14,357 nucleotides of DNA from NCBI GenBank assembly GCA_003024985.2, contig PXIH01S0001277.1, one strand, 5' to 3'. Numbering within the stretch: the stretch's first letter is position 1; the number at the start of each line of letters is the position of its first letter. The translations under genes were made by a program, and so were the position numbers. The notes under the pieces are model-generated. The model worked only from the letters and a program-made list of their open reading frames with translations. It made no database searches and had not been told where the DNA came from. Below are positions 1 to 9,532 of the stretch, piece after piece. This stretch comes from Euperipatoides rowelli. Its lineage: Eukaryota; Onychophora; Udeonychophora; Euonychophora; Peripatopsidae.

Positions 1-1589
1 ATTGTTTTTATGTTGTTTATATTGTTTTGATTTTATTGTTTACTTTTGGTAACAAGTCACTAATTGAGACTTATACCATTAATTCTAATTCTAATCTTAT
101 TTAAACTTTAACACTTGCTTCCACCATGTCCCAACTATCCCTTTGGAAATATAAAATTCCTTTAATAATTAGATGCACTAAACAATAGGCCTATTTAAAT
201 TATATTATAATTTAGCTTGCCAAGCTTAGGTTATTCAATTTATAAAACCACGGCTGAAGAACTGTCTAAATACGGTAATTATATTTATTTAAGAAATAGT
301 TATGAAATTAAATTACAAATATATTTCTGAAGCAATGGCGTCTTCAGGGGAGTAAGCTACAATGTTCTATATTTTAAAAATAAGAAATTATAAATGATGG
401 CCCAGTAATTGAAAGGGAAATTGTGATTTAATTGTGGCTTTAAATTTTCAATAAACATTGTTTCTATTGTAAGGCGCTAAAAATTAAATTTTTTTGTAGA
501 AATATACAAATTGTCGATTGTTAAAAATTGGCCACTACATAAAAGGATATATTGTTGACTGTTACATGTTATTAACTAATATAGGCTATTAATTGTTTAA
601 AGTCAACCATAATGAAGAATATCCAGATTCAGCTGTGCTTAGATCTACTTGTAAATTTTTAGGACAGAAGAAATTTAATGATAGGCCTAGGCTATATCAG
701 TGAAAAAGCATGTTCATTTCTGATTTCACCAAATTTTGATGCAAACAATGTGACAAATGAAATCATTTATGTATCTCATGTAAACTGTTCTGCTATGCAT
801 TTTGTCGGTTAACTTGCCATTAGCTATTTTACTTTCAACTATCATACGGTAGGCTATTTATCTTAAGTGTAACAGTATCAATTTATAGTTAATACTTTAT
901 AGAGAAGCTGCAAGGTAGAGTTGTTTGGACGGCCTAATGAAAACCACATGGACGAGGAATCGAATTAGTGGTTATATTATACAACATTTTGTTAATATTA
1001 AACACTACAATTGTCTAATATTATTATTATTTTTTTTTTTTTTGACCTAACAATAATTCTGTATATCCCAGCGGAATATTGCCTTTAAGATTTTTACTAT
1101 TCCGGTATGATTTTATATTCGCAGAAAACAGGTCCTACTAAAATTGAACACTGAAAACATACTCCATGGACAGACTCATTAGCCTACAATTAAAAAATAA
1201 TTACTTACCATGCTGCAACTGAATGTCATAATTGGTTAAAATTAGAAAGTAGCAAGATACAAAAAATATACAGTAGGCTATACAGTAAATACAAAAGTGA
1301 CAGGGTTTTGAGGGGGGCGAGGAGACAAACATTTATTTTTGATTACGGTAAGCCAAGGCAATGTTTTCAAGATCAACTTGTGAATTTGCATAAGTAATTC
1401 GAAATAAAGCTTTCTCTAGGTATATTAAAAAAAGTTATTGTGCTTCAAACTGGTTAATTCAGAGCTGGGGATTGATATAAAAGATTAAATTTATTTTTTG
1501 CTATTTTTTTTTAATTTGTGATTTAAGCAGTTTTTAAATGCATTTTGGCTAAGTCTCTTATTACCCCAGTCTCCCCTATTGTATTATTA
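1..1589. other. AT-rich non-coding DNA
   Basis: No reading frame here looks coding on either strand. The stretch is rich in A/T runs (for example a T run near 1030-1043) and carries genome-typical words such as TAGGCCTA (186-193 and 682-689) and several GTAGGCTA variants. A good splice-donor-like string on the minus strand (GTAAGT near 1200-1208) has no convincing exon before it. I read this as intergenic or intronic sequence. Confidence 0.7.
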
Positions 1590-1597
1590 CAAATCAT

Positions 1598-1603
1598 TTT
1601 ATT
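1598..1603 (-). promoter_or_regulatory. Poly(A) signal AATAAA of the LINE fragment
   Basis: AATAAA on the minus strand lies about 85 bases downstream of the reverse-transcriptase stop codon, within an A/T-rich tail containing TAATAA words. Its place fits the 3' end signal of the LINE transcript. The hexamer is also common by chance in DNA this AT-rich. Confidence 0.4.
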
Positions 1604-1688
1604 CTGTTATTACAGCAATTGTTTGTTTGCTTGTTTAAACATACAGATAGTCTTTTTAGGACTTTTCAGTAAAAATGAATAAAGAGCT

Positions 1689-2552
1689 CTAAATAGCAAT
1701 AAAACATTCGTGAGAAGACAAATAAAGGTCCAAATTAAGTTTAAACTCATCATAAGTTGTAGCAGAGACAATGTNACCTGGAAGAGAGTTCCACCAGAAA
1801 ACCACTCTGAACGAGTCTTTTTTATATAGAACAAGGGTATTGTGTGAAATATAGGATAGCTTTCTACCATTTCCTCTAGTGTTGACAACGTTAGGGTTTT
1901 TCTTAAATAAATCATCACTCAAAAAATGTTTATATGTAAACAGCAAGTCATAACGTATTTTCCTCTGTCTTGGAGTGTACATAAGTAGTGAGTCAATTCT
2001 TTCTTGATAACCAAGATCCCTCAGAATCAAAACCCTCTTCGTCATTGCTNTAAAAGCCCTGTCTAACTTAGATTCATCAGTTGTCTTTGTAAAAGAATAA
2101 ACAAGCGAACANTAGTCCAACAGAGGCTGCACATAGATCTTGAAAAGAGTTCTGAATGTGTAAGGATTTATAAAATTAAAACTCCTAAAAAGAATCCCAC
2201 ATTTCTGTCTCATCTTCTTAGATAAAAAGTCGCAGTGATATGAAAAATTTAGACGAGAGTCAAAATAAACACCAAGATCTTTGTGAAATTCAGTTAATTT
2301 TACAATTGATTTATCAATAAAATAACTAAAATCAGTGACCTTTTTCCCAATATTCATTATGAAACATTTGTCGGAATTAATGGTGAGACCGTTTAATTTT
2401 GACCAATTAACAAAGTGATCAATGCNAAGTTGAAATTCAGNACAGTCNTCATNANTTTCAATACACTTATAAATTTTAAAGTCATCNGCATAGGAAAGGA
2501 TGGAACAATTGTAGCCTATGGTTTACAGTTTAGGAGAAAAATTCAAAATTGT
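1689..2552 (-). pseudogene. LINE reverse transcriptase, C-terminal fragment
   Basis: The product was the ORF2-type polymerase of a non-LTR retrotransposon, which copies its RNA into a nicked target site. Reading leftward, the frame shows CSILSYADDFKIY (catalytic box C, YADD codons at 2481-2492, one base N), then a tract with NWSKLNGLTIN and DKCFIMNIG (boxes D/E), DLGVYFDSRLNF, a thumb-like LLD-x-CSLVY segment, and the family-typical FWWNSLP near the end. The stop is TAG at 1689-1691. From the YADD box to the stop the frame is open, about 270 codons. Two in-frame stops (2523-2525 and 2553-2555) interrupt it upstream, where the similarity fades. Fingers, palm box A and the endonuclease are absent. 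The copy is dead but not very old, since the downstream frame is intact apart from the N bases. Confidence 0.85.
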
Positions 2553-3001
2553 TTAAATCTATGGATGTATGAACCAATGTGCAGAACAAACAACTGCAGA
2601 ATAGCTAAATATTCATAATGTCTCCTACCAATTAACAGAATTTGCAATTCTAACAAAGGCTCTGTAAAACTATCAGTAGCCTATCTCAGTTTTTAAATAT
2701 GAAATTTGGCAATATGCTACCTATTCAAATAATTACTTTGGATTTTTTGTCTAATTAAAAATTAAGTGACCAAGGCAAATTGCATATTGATTTTTCCAGT
2801 CTTACTGTTCAAAACTAATAATTAGCCAATAGCTTAGAAACCGTATGGCATGCTCAATTTTCATAGGACCTTCAAAAAGTTAGTTTAAAAAAAAAAAGAA
2901 AAGTAAAGACTATATTGTGGTATCAAGGTGAAATAGTAATGCCGGTTAACTGATTGCGCCAGTTATTTGGAAGTTAATAAAACTGCTTCTTTCATTCACA
3001 A

Positions 3002-3052
3002 AAAATATAACTTACCGTAAAAATTTTTTTTTTAAAAAATAAGTTATATTTT
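3002..3052. repeat. Perfect 13-bp inverted repeat (hairpin)
   Basis: AAAATATAACTTA at 3002-3014 is the exact reverse complement of 3040-3052. The 25-base spacer is itself T-run then A-run and could extend the pairing. The minus-strand reading of the left arm contains CGGTAAGTTA, a splice-donor-like string. No flanking duplication was seen, so it may be only a chance hairpin in AT-rich DNA. Confidence 0.6.
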
Positions 3053-3786
3053 GAGATATTTTTCAGAATAAATTAAAGCTATTAAAAAAATACTTTTCTT
3101 GAATGTTACATTTTTTTATTTATTGGAAATGCCCGCAGTCTGGTAAAATTAAGCCATTTATTAAAAAGCTTTGTTGGCATAATGGCTGCCTGTTAGGGAG
3201 TGGCTATTATGAAATCAGCAGTCAATATGGAGTTCTGGTGTTGACTGTATTTTACTACCGTAAATAAATTTTTGAGGAAGTTTTTTTTTTTTTTTTTGCA
3301 TTTGTAAATATTTAGGCTACACATACCGGTAATTTTTTTTTACCCATATTTACCAAGCATAAAAAATTTAATAAATTTTATTTCAAAATAGGAATACGGT
3401 AGCTTATTTTACATGGAAAAATTAAACTAAAAAAATAGATTTTAAATCTACAGAAGTCATCAGGAAATAAAAAGTGTAAAGGATATCCTTACTTTTAGAG
3501 TAAATATTTAAAGTTTCTAATACTTTTGTTAAAATTTTAAAATAGAAATGGATCATTCAAAATATAAAAAAAAATGCAAATAACAGAGCTCTGTTAACAT
3601 GCTAATATCAAATACCGGTACATAAAATTCTACATGTGAACATTAGGCTACATAAGAAAAGATGAATGTGGCCCTATTTAAAAGCATGGTCATTCCTTGA
3701 TAAATCATCCAAAAGGTTTTAAAACACTACCATTTTTGATTTTTGCAAAAACATAACATGCCAAGTCAATAGGTCCCAATGTCAGG

Positions 3787-3800
3787 GGTTCAAAAGTTCA
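3787..3800 (+). promoter_or_regulatory. DR2-like nuclear receptor half-site pair
   Basis: GGTTCA and AGTTCA are arranged as a direct repeat with a 2-base spacer. The half-site form RGTTCA is used by several nuclear receptors, including the ecdysone receptor group. It lies about 150 bases from a perfect DR1. Function is inferred only from the match. Confidence 0.25.
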
Positions 3801-3945
3801 CAATCTTGAAATGATCTCTTAATTTCAGAAATTATGCTGGCTAAGAGACTTAAGTTAGTATTTTTTTTTTGTAAATTTCTTGTACAGTAGATTAAAAAAT
3901 CTATTTTAAGATCACTCAATCAAATCCCTTCAGCACCAAAGATTT

Positions 3946-3958
3946 TGACCTTTGACCT
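3946..3958 (-). promoter_or_regulatory. Perfect DR1 nuclear receptor element
   Basis: The plus strand reads TGACCTTTGACCT, that is AGGTCAAAGGTCA on the minus strand: two perfect AGGTCA half-sites spaced by one base. DR1 elements are bound by HNF4, COUP-TF/Seven-up and RXR/USP-type receptors. A further AGGTCC lies at about 3966-3971 in the opposite orientation. A 13-base exact match is unlikely by chance in 14 kb, but nothing here shows that it is used. Confidence 0.35.
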
Positions 3959-5957
3959 CGAGATTAGGTCCTGAAAATATATACCGGTAGCTTCAGTTGA
4001 AAAAATTTGTACATAAATAAACATTGAAGTAAGCCCATATGCCCTTTTTAGTTTAGAAAAGTTTGAATTTGTGGTCCCTAAGCATGTTGTTTAAAACCTG
4101 AACAAGCAATATTGTAACATTCTGCAAATATTGATTTAAAACATTTAGCCTAAGTTATTTTAGTTAGCCCATTCCTAAATCTGGAAGTAGATAATCAATT
4201 ATAGGAATGTTTTTGCTTCCAGAAATAGTCCACCATTTTAATGTCTTTATCTAAAAATTTGTAATTTGTGCTAAACATGGATAGTCAATAACTTAGTGCA
4301 GAAAGAATACCGTACATTAATTTTAATGTCATTTTGTCATCTTTTCTGTGTCAATAATAATGTGGCGATGTTTCTCCAGGATGAAAACATTTCAATAGTT
4401 TCCAAACACTTCAGATAGGCCTACAGTATATTTCAATAATGGCAAACAGTAATTATCTCAAACAAGAAGTTATCTTTCTTCCTCATGTTATTTTGACTCA
4501 AGTAAGAGCAAATGAATCACTATTTAAATGGTCAAAAACTTCAAGCTGAGTTTTTGAAATCGACTTAAACCTATGAAGGTGTTATTGCTAAATGAAATCT
4601 TTGTAAAAATATGAAGTGGCAGTAAATATCTTTTTTTCTGATGTACAAAAATTCAATTACCTTAAAAGGAGTGCAGTTAAAATTGTATGTATTTTTATAC
4701 TGGGCTGCACATCCATCGGCACATTTTTTTTTTAACTAAAGTATGGTTATTTTCAATTTCTGAAAGCAGTAATTTGACCTGGAATGAATTATTGTATGAA
4801 TACATAAATCATTAAAATAACACAGTAACTTAAATGCTCTAAGGTTTCATTTTCTTGGTAATATGAAAGGATGCAAAGCAGCTTGGGAATTTTCCAAATT
4901 AAAACTTTGTGCTTCTTGAAAGACAAATGAAAAGTTTTATGCAAAATCACCCTGGATTATGCCGGCTTCTGAGTCATTTAGTTGTTCTTTGAGGAATTTC
5001 AAATAACTTAATTGTATTTTAGCAATATAATGTGTGAATTCCATTATTTTGGCGGCAAGAGGTTTTCAAGAAGTCATCAGTATTGTCTGTTAATGGTAAG
5101 ATTAATAAATCAGTTAAAATTCATTGACAGGGCAACTTCTAGCAAATCTAGCTTGAAGAAATTGCTTGTCATTTGTAATTTCTTAATACATCAGGACACT
5201 TGCTTTTGAAATTTTTTTATCTTTGTTCTGTTATTTTGTAAGTGACCTATTTTGGGACCAATCGAAAAGTAACCCAAAAGATCACCTCACATCTAACATA
5301 GTAGGAGAGGGAGATATAATCAGGAGAAGCCAATATATTGTATATAAATACATATTATTATAATAAATTAAATTGTGCCGTACCTGTAAATAATTTAAAA
5401 TATTAAAAAATAATAAATAATCAAATTAAAAAAATGTACCGGTAGGCTATATAGAATAATTATAAAATTGTAAACAATTTAGCCTAATTCATGAAATCAT
5501 ATAGCCTAATTATATTTTTATTTGTATTTATTAATAACATATTGTAAAAAGAAATCAATCCGTTTATATTGTTCTGTGAACACTTGAGCATAGTTAAAAC
5601 CCATGACAATCTAACAATAGAAACTACAAAGAAAAGTGTAAGGCTCTGCATGAGCGTGAGAAAAAAATATACTTCGAAATGGCTGCAGATATAGTGAATA
5701 AAATATTGAATGTGGATGCTAAAAGTCATGCAAGGAAAGTTCTCCTTCACTTCTTTTTTTTTACTCAGATGAAAATACTTTTATTACTTTTCCCTATTTG
5801 CTAATTATTCTCGCTTTTCCAAGAGAGCTCTCCTAATCTAAAGAAGTTTTAGTGTATTCGCAGTAAAATAACTCTGAAATGGAGAATGGAATTCACCTTT
5901 GTTATCACGGAAAACTATCGGCTGCATGCAAAATATCAATATGCTGTCATTTCATAG

Positions 5958-6054
5958 GATTGCTGACCGCCCGGAAAAATTGCCACTGTACGTTACCAAC
6001 TCCAGTGTACCATCGCACCAGCTCAAGTGGACTATCTTGACTCGTTACCTGCAG
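5958..6054 (+). CDS. Possible internal exon, fatty acyl-CoA reductase-like (tentative)
   Basis: The segment follows an acceptor-like TTTCATAG (ending at 5957) and ends CTGCAG before GT at 6055, a weak donor (GTTGCA). It is exactly open from acceptor to donor in one frame, starting with the third base of a codon and ending at a codon boundary, 32 codons. Its GC and CpG content is clearly higher than in its flanks. The peptide contains RPEKLPLYVTNSSV followed by LKW. This resembles the short stretch of fatty acyl-CoA reductases just after the Rossmann domain, where a PVY-x(3)-SS-x(2)-NP-x(2)-W pattern is usual. These enzymes reduce fatty acyl-CoA to fatty alcohols. The NP pair is not conserved here. 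I found no neighbouring exons. It could be an exon of another gene, a decayed pseudo-exon, or chance. Confidence 0.33.
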
Positions 6055-6468
6055 GTTGCATTTACACTATTATTGTTATCATACAGTCTATTCTTGTAAT
6101 TTAAAAACATTTAGAATTCTCCCAACTATGCTTGACATTAAGTTTCACTTTTTTGTATCATTGAGCTCATTCATTGTAATATTTATTCATAGTAACATTT
6201 TATTACATTGATTATAATAATCCTTTTATTTCAGCTCTCCCCAGACCCATCCCTCCTCCCCTCTCTCTCTCTTTCAACCTCTAATTACTGAGAAGTGTGA
6301 TATGTATATTATTAGGCAAGCCCTATTCCCAACTTTTATTGCCGCTCACAATCACATACCATTTCGACAGCTTGGGAACTAACAAATCATAAAGCAATAT
6401 GCAACGAGCATATATCACAATTTTTATGTTTTGTTCACTAGTTAATTTTGGTTTCTTTAATAAGACCG
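6055..6468. other. Non-coding stretch with pyrimidine-rich tract
   Basis: An acceptor-like TTTATTTCAG ends at 6235 and is followed by a C/T-rich tract with a (CT)n run at about 6259-6272. Joined in phase to the possible exon at 5958-6054, the following frame would stop within about 20 codons (TGA after TCTAATTAC), and it has no recognisable motif. I do not call a gene here. Confidence 0.4.
6259..6272. repeat. (CT)n microsatellite
   Basis: A short CT dinucleotide run sits inside a wider pyrimidine-rich tract from about 6232 to 6283. Confidence 0.7.
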
Positions 6469-6762
6469 TCAGTCTTTCCTATTCAAGTGCTTAAATAGTT
6501 CATCATATAAATAACTGCCAGGGCATTCCTTGCAATTTCTCATAATAGGCCTACAATGCTCGGATTCTAAATCAAAATTTTTGATACAAGACTTTAGATT
6601 AAGTTGCTCATCAAATGAGATCACTGGTAAAGCTATCATTTGCTGGTGTTTTGCTGGTGTGTGCAAACATGTACAGAGTAATCCTTTAGAACCAGTAAGA
6701 ATGCACCAGGGAGATCGTAAATCAGCAGAGATAAAAAATCCAAAATGTGGCAGAGCTTCTCT
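6469..6762 (-). pseudogene. Fragment of a repeat-borne cysteine-rich protein with CPG motif
   Basis: The minus strand is open from 6762 (a TAA lies just upstream at 6763-6765) to a stop at 6469-6471, about 97 codons. In order it shows a DLRSPWCIL segment, CTCLHTPAKHQQM, a spacer, SEHC, NCKECPG and YDELFKHLN. The order LR-x-x-WC, C-x-C-x(n)-HQ, HC-x(n)-C-x-x-CPG matches, from memory, a large group of uncharacterised, high-copy proteins in arthropod and cnidarian genomes that behave like mobile-element proteins. The family consensus is roughly LRPKWC, VC-x-C-x-x-HQN and C-x-x-CPG. The insertion between the CTC and HQ motifs, and the lack of flanking parts, point to a decayed piece. Its function is unknown to me. 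The pairs of cysteines and histidines suggest metal binding. Confidence 0.5.
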
Positions 6763-6769
6763 TTATAGG

Positions 6770-7298
6770 CTACTTGGAATATAGTTATCTTAAGTAGGCT
6801 ACAATACAAGTAAGTCTCTTTGATTTATCCTCCTTAACTCCAGTAGCCTATGTTCATTTCACACTCTTGAAATTTTATTTTCCAGGCATAATTAGACTGA
6901 ATTAATCACTCTCATAAAACTGTAAAATAGTTTCTTTAGTTTTGTACCTTTGGAAAGTTTTGCCATTGTCCAATAATTCCTTTTTTGTTTTCACCAATCT
7001 CCTACTTTTGTTTTACAATAGGCCTATTGCAAGATCATGTTGGAGAATTGAATTTATATTTTAATTTTTGAAATATGGCTTTAAATTTGTTTAGATGTTT
7101 TTTCTTAACTAGTGTATCTCTTGACTGGGAGCCATAGACATAAAACTAGCTTCCAATTTATGCTTCAGTGATTGACTTGCTATTCTAGCTTAAGATTTGC
7201 TTTGTGATCTTTACAGTCCTCTTTTTTTTGACAGGAGTCTCATCCAATAATTGTAATGCAGTAGCATATTCACTTCAATGCTACACACTTCATAATTA
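6770..7298. other. Non-coding stretch
   Basis: Nothing recognisable is seen here beyond TAGGCCTA at 7019-7026 and scattered T runs. On the minus strand this lies between two possible coding remnants, but no open frame joins them. Confidence 0.5.
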
Positions 7299-7564
7299 TT
7301 ATTTATTATCATCATCATTATCTAGAGAATCATGTACAGAAGTTCTAGAAGAAACTGAACTTCCTGATGAACTTGATTTTGTTGGGGATTGAATAACTTG
7401 GTGTGAAATTTCTGATGCAGATGGCACAATTTGACTTTTTGTAATTAGTGTCTTCTCTGTAACATTGTTCGCACTCCCCCCCCCCCCCCCCCCCCTTTGA
7501 ACAGCATGGGAGCAATATTTCCGATGTGCTTAAATACAAATTTAAGCTGGTGATCATTTTTTAA
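7299..7564 (-). pseudogene. Possible coding remnant with Ser-rich C-terminus, split by a G run
   Basis: On the minus strand 7496-7564 is open and reads DHQLKFVFKHIGNIAPMLFK, then comes a run of 20 G. From 7475 the frame continues open for 58 codons (S/T-rich, with SPTKSSSSGSSVSS and an acidic end LDNDDDNK) to a TAA at 7299-7301. The two halves would be in one frame only if the run held 18 or 21 G, so a one-base slip in the homopolymer, real or from sequencing, separates them. A TAA lies just upstream at 7565-7567, preceded in the same frame by VLKSIFKEMQEKK. I recognise no family. A run of this length is not rare by chance in AT-rich DNA, so this may be a 3' exon, a decayed gene, or nothing. 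Confidence 0.25.
7476..7495 (+). repeat. Poly-C run of 20
   Basis: Twenty consecutive C bases on the plus strand, very unusual against the AT-rich background. Its length is likely unstable and easily misread. Confidence 0.95.
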
Positions 7565-8779
7565 TTATTTTTTCTCTTGCATTTCTTTAAAAATGGATTT
7601 CAACACTTTTTCTTATAAAGAGAAAAAATTGTAAGTAGCCTACTGGTATAGGCTTACCTCACGATGAAGCTACAGTATGTCTAAATGAAGAGAAAGGCAA
7701 GCTAGTTCTCGGAGACAGCAGATTACATTGTTGTGTCATCTGATGACATGCTTCACTGTTCTTTCTTTTTCCTAAGCTACAGCTCTTCATAATACATAGT
7801 GTAGAAGATTTATATCTTAACACTTATATTGAATAATAATATAATACTGGTGTATCTTATTTGAGCCAGACTAAATGTATAAGGATTACAGATCTATGAG
7901 TCGGACAACACATCACAGTTTCTTTGTCACTTATACTGCGCTGTCAGTCAATAGTTGCTTAAGAATTATAATGCAAAGCTCATGTTAATTTACAATAAAA
8001 ATACTTTACTAGAATTCCAAGCTCATCTGGATTTCAAACTGTGAATTTGATTTGAAACAGCGAAAGATTTAACAGTTGCAGAAATTTAATTGTGACTGTC
8101 TCTAAATGTGAATTTGGCAACATTATTGCATTCTTAATAAAAAAGTCAGTTAGTATAACTTAGTAGGCCTAATCTGATTATCCTTTCAATATGAATTGGT
8201 ATAATATTGCATACCATACTTAACCACTACAAAATATCCATAGAGCTATAAGTAGGTCTAATTATTCAAAATGTGTCGGTCATTGTTTATCAAGTTGTCA
8301 TAAATTATTTAGTTTCAATTTAGATTTTTTTTAGTGATCTACTTTAAAATTAGGAAAGTGTCAAAATAACAACTAGCATTTCATCATAATAATGCGATGT
8401 AAAGATGTATTTTTTATTTTAATTTTTATTTATTTCTAGCTTAGGCTAATTTTAAACAAATTTTAAATCTGAACTAATGCTCCCCATTCCCCTTAATAAT
8501 ACAGTATATACCGTAGGCTAATTAATTTAATATTGTGTTTAATTTCAAACAGTAGAATCTTGAATGACTCCACCCGTCTAAAAAAAAAAACACTCGTTTG
8601 ATGGTGAGTTTTAGAATATGAATTAAGCAATGTGTATTTGTGAGACTTGATAATCTCCGACAGGGTGAAATGACTCCGCTGAAAGCAACTAGCAGCAGCG
8701 AAACCCTGACGGACTAAAACCAATGAGGTTCCGCTGAATCACAGCCATGTGGTTGAAATCTCATTTGTGTAAGTCTACT

Positions 8780-8813
8780 AATGTTAATTACAAACCAATG
8801 TTAATTACAAACC
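8780..8813 (+). repeat. 17-bp tandem duplication
   Basis: The unit AATGTTAATTACAAACC occurs twice head to tail without a mismatch. Confidence 0.85.
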
Positions 8814-9228
8814 AGCTGAGGCTCCGTCCTTCTAAAAAACGCTTGTTTGACATCAGCCATATAATGTTAAAATTTTACTATTAGTGCACTTTCAGTATCT
8901 TATGATTGTTTAAGGCCTCTAGTATTAGTTTAATAAAAAATAAGGAGCTGACGATTTATTTTTGTTTATAATGAGATCCAATTATTAGTAATTGAATAAC
9001 AAGGATTGGATTTCATTAAACCCTTTCCTTAAACACCAGTCATATTAAATTTACAATTTAGCCTACACACCTTAGGCAAAACAGGATTGTTTCACCCAAC
9101 AGTGACTAGTTAGAAAATACATTTGCTCATGTAGGCTATAGGGAAATTGTGAATGTGAAGATAATTTGAGAAGTCCTTTTAGATAAAATGTAAGGAATTC
9201 CAGAAAACATAATTTACAGTTTACAATG

Positions 9229-9260
9229 AATCTAGGCTATTCAAAATAAATCTAGGCTAT
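9229..9260 (+). repeat. 12-bp direct repeat AATCTAGGCTAT
   Basis: Two exact copies lie at 9229-9240 and 9249-9260, each including the genome-typical TAGGCTA word. Confidence 0.7.
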
Positions 9261-9407
9261 ATTTTACAGACACAATCCCCCATGACATCTTACAAGTTTC
9301 AAGCTGGAAATCTTTTAATAATTTCTTTCTCTAATGATTTTTTGTTGTTAGCGTATATACAGTAACTTATTAAAAATTTAAAAGTATTTGACTTGATATA
9401 GTTATTT

Positions 9408-9471
9408 ACTATTTATTAGTATAGGCTACTTTAGTATTTATTAGTATAGGCTACTTTAGTATTTATTAGTA
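9408..9471 (+). repeat. 25-bp tandem repeat, about 2.5 copies
   Basis: The unit starts ATTTATTAGTATAGGCTAC and continues TTTAGT. Copies begin near 9411 and 9436, and a partial one at 9461 breaks off into GGGCCTAAG. The copies are essentially identical, so the expansion is recent. Confidence 0.9.
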
Positions 9472-9507
9472 GGGCCTAAGTTATATTTTTTTGTTGTTTT
9501 TACAGTA

Positions 9508-9532
9508 TTTTTTTTGTGTGTGTGTATATATA
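9508..9532 (+). repeat. T run followed by (GT)n and (AT)n
   Basis: Eight T, then about five GT and three to four AT units form a compound microsatellite about 110 bases before the LINE remnant begins. Confidence 0.8.

Larger units (their letters stand above)
1590..2552 (-). mobile_element. 5'-truncated non-LTR retrotransposon (LINE, CR1/L2/Jockey-like), 3' part only
   Basis: On the minus strand this segment encodes the C-terminal third of a LINE reverse transcriptase, followed by about 100 bases of 3' untranslated sequence with an AATAAA (1598-1603) near the likely 3' end. Homology starts just before the YADD catalytic box and nothing upstream is recognisable. That is the usual result of 5' truncation during target-primed reverse transcription. 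I saw no clear target-site duplication, so both borders are approximate. All nine N bases of the window fall inside this element (1775-2487), which suggests unresolved copies of a repeat. The clade (CR1, L2, Rex1 or Jockey group) is inferred from the style of the C-terminal motifs and is not certain. Confidence 0.85.
2553..5957. other. Long non-coding AT-rich stretch
   Basis: No convincing gene is visible. Contents worth naming are a hairpin (3002-3052), the palindrome TACCGGTA at 3324-3331, 3613-3620, 3982-3989 and 5437-5444, TAGGCCTA at 4416-4423, nuclear-receptor-like direct repeats at 3787-3800 and 3946-3958, and many T and A runs. Open frames near 5012-5209 (plus) and 5484-5750 (minus) are short, lack recognisable motifs, and are within what random AT-rich DNA gives. 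Confidence 0.6.

Noticed and set aside
600-712. Plus-strand frame with NEEYPDSAVLRSTCKFLGQ wording
   Set aside because: It is about 33 codons, without splice signals or known similarity, and within chance expectation.
1195-1215. Minus-strand donor GTAAGTAAT with a possible micro-exon
   Set aside because: Only about ten bases separate the nearest acceptor-like CAG from the donor, so no exon can be supported.
2415-2618. Plus-strand open frame over the 5' end of the first LINE
   Set aside because: It lies antisense to the reverse transcriptase, contains most of the N bases, and has no motif of its own.
3760-3815. tRNA- or SINE-like B box (GGTTCAAAAGTTC)
   Set aside because: No matching A box or cloverleaf arms are found at the right distance. 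The string fits better as repeated RGTTCA half-sites.
5025-5095. Possible exon: acceptor-like TTTTAG before 5023, donor-like GTAAGATT after about 5095
   Set aside because: The splice signals look fair and one frame is open, but it is only about 24 codons, with no recognisable motif and no partner exon.
5484-5750. Minus-strand open frame of 88 codons
   Set aside because: Composition is that of AT-rich random sequence (Ile, Phe, Asn, Leu), without motif, splice context or homologue I know.
6236-6384. Possible terminal exon after a TTTATTTCAG acceptor
   Set aside because: The open frame begins in a low-complexity CT tract, has no known motif, and in phase with the possible exon at 5958-6054 it meets a stop almost at once.
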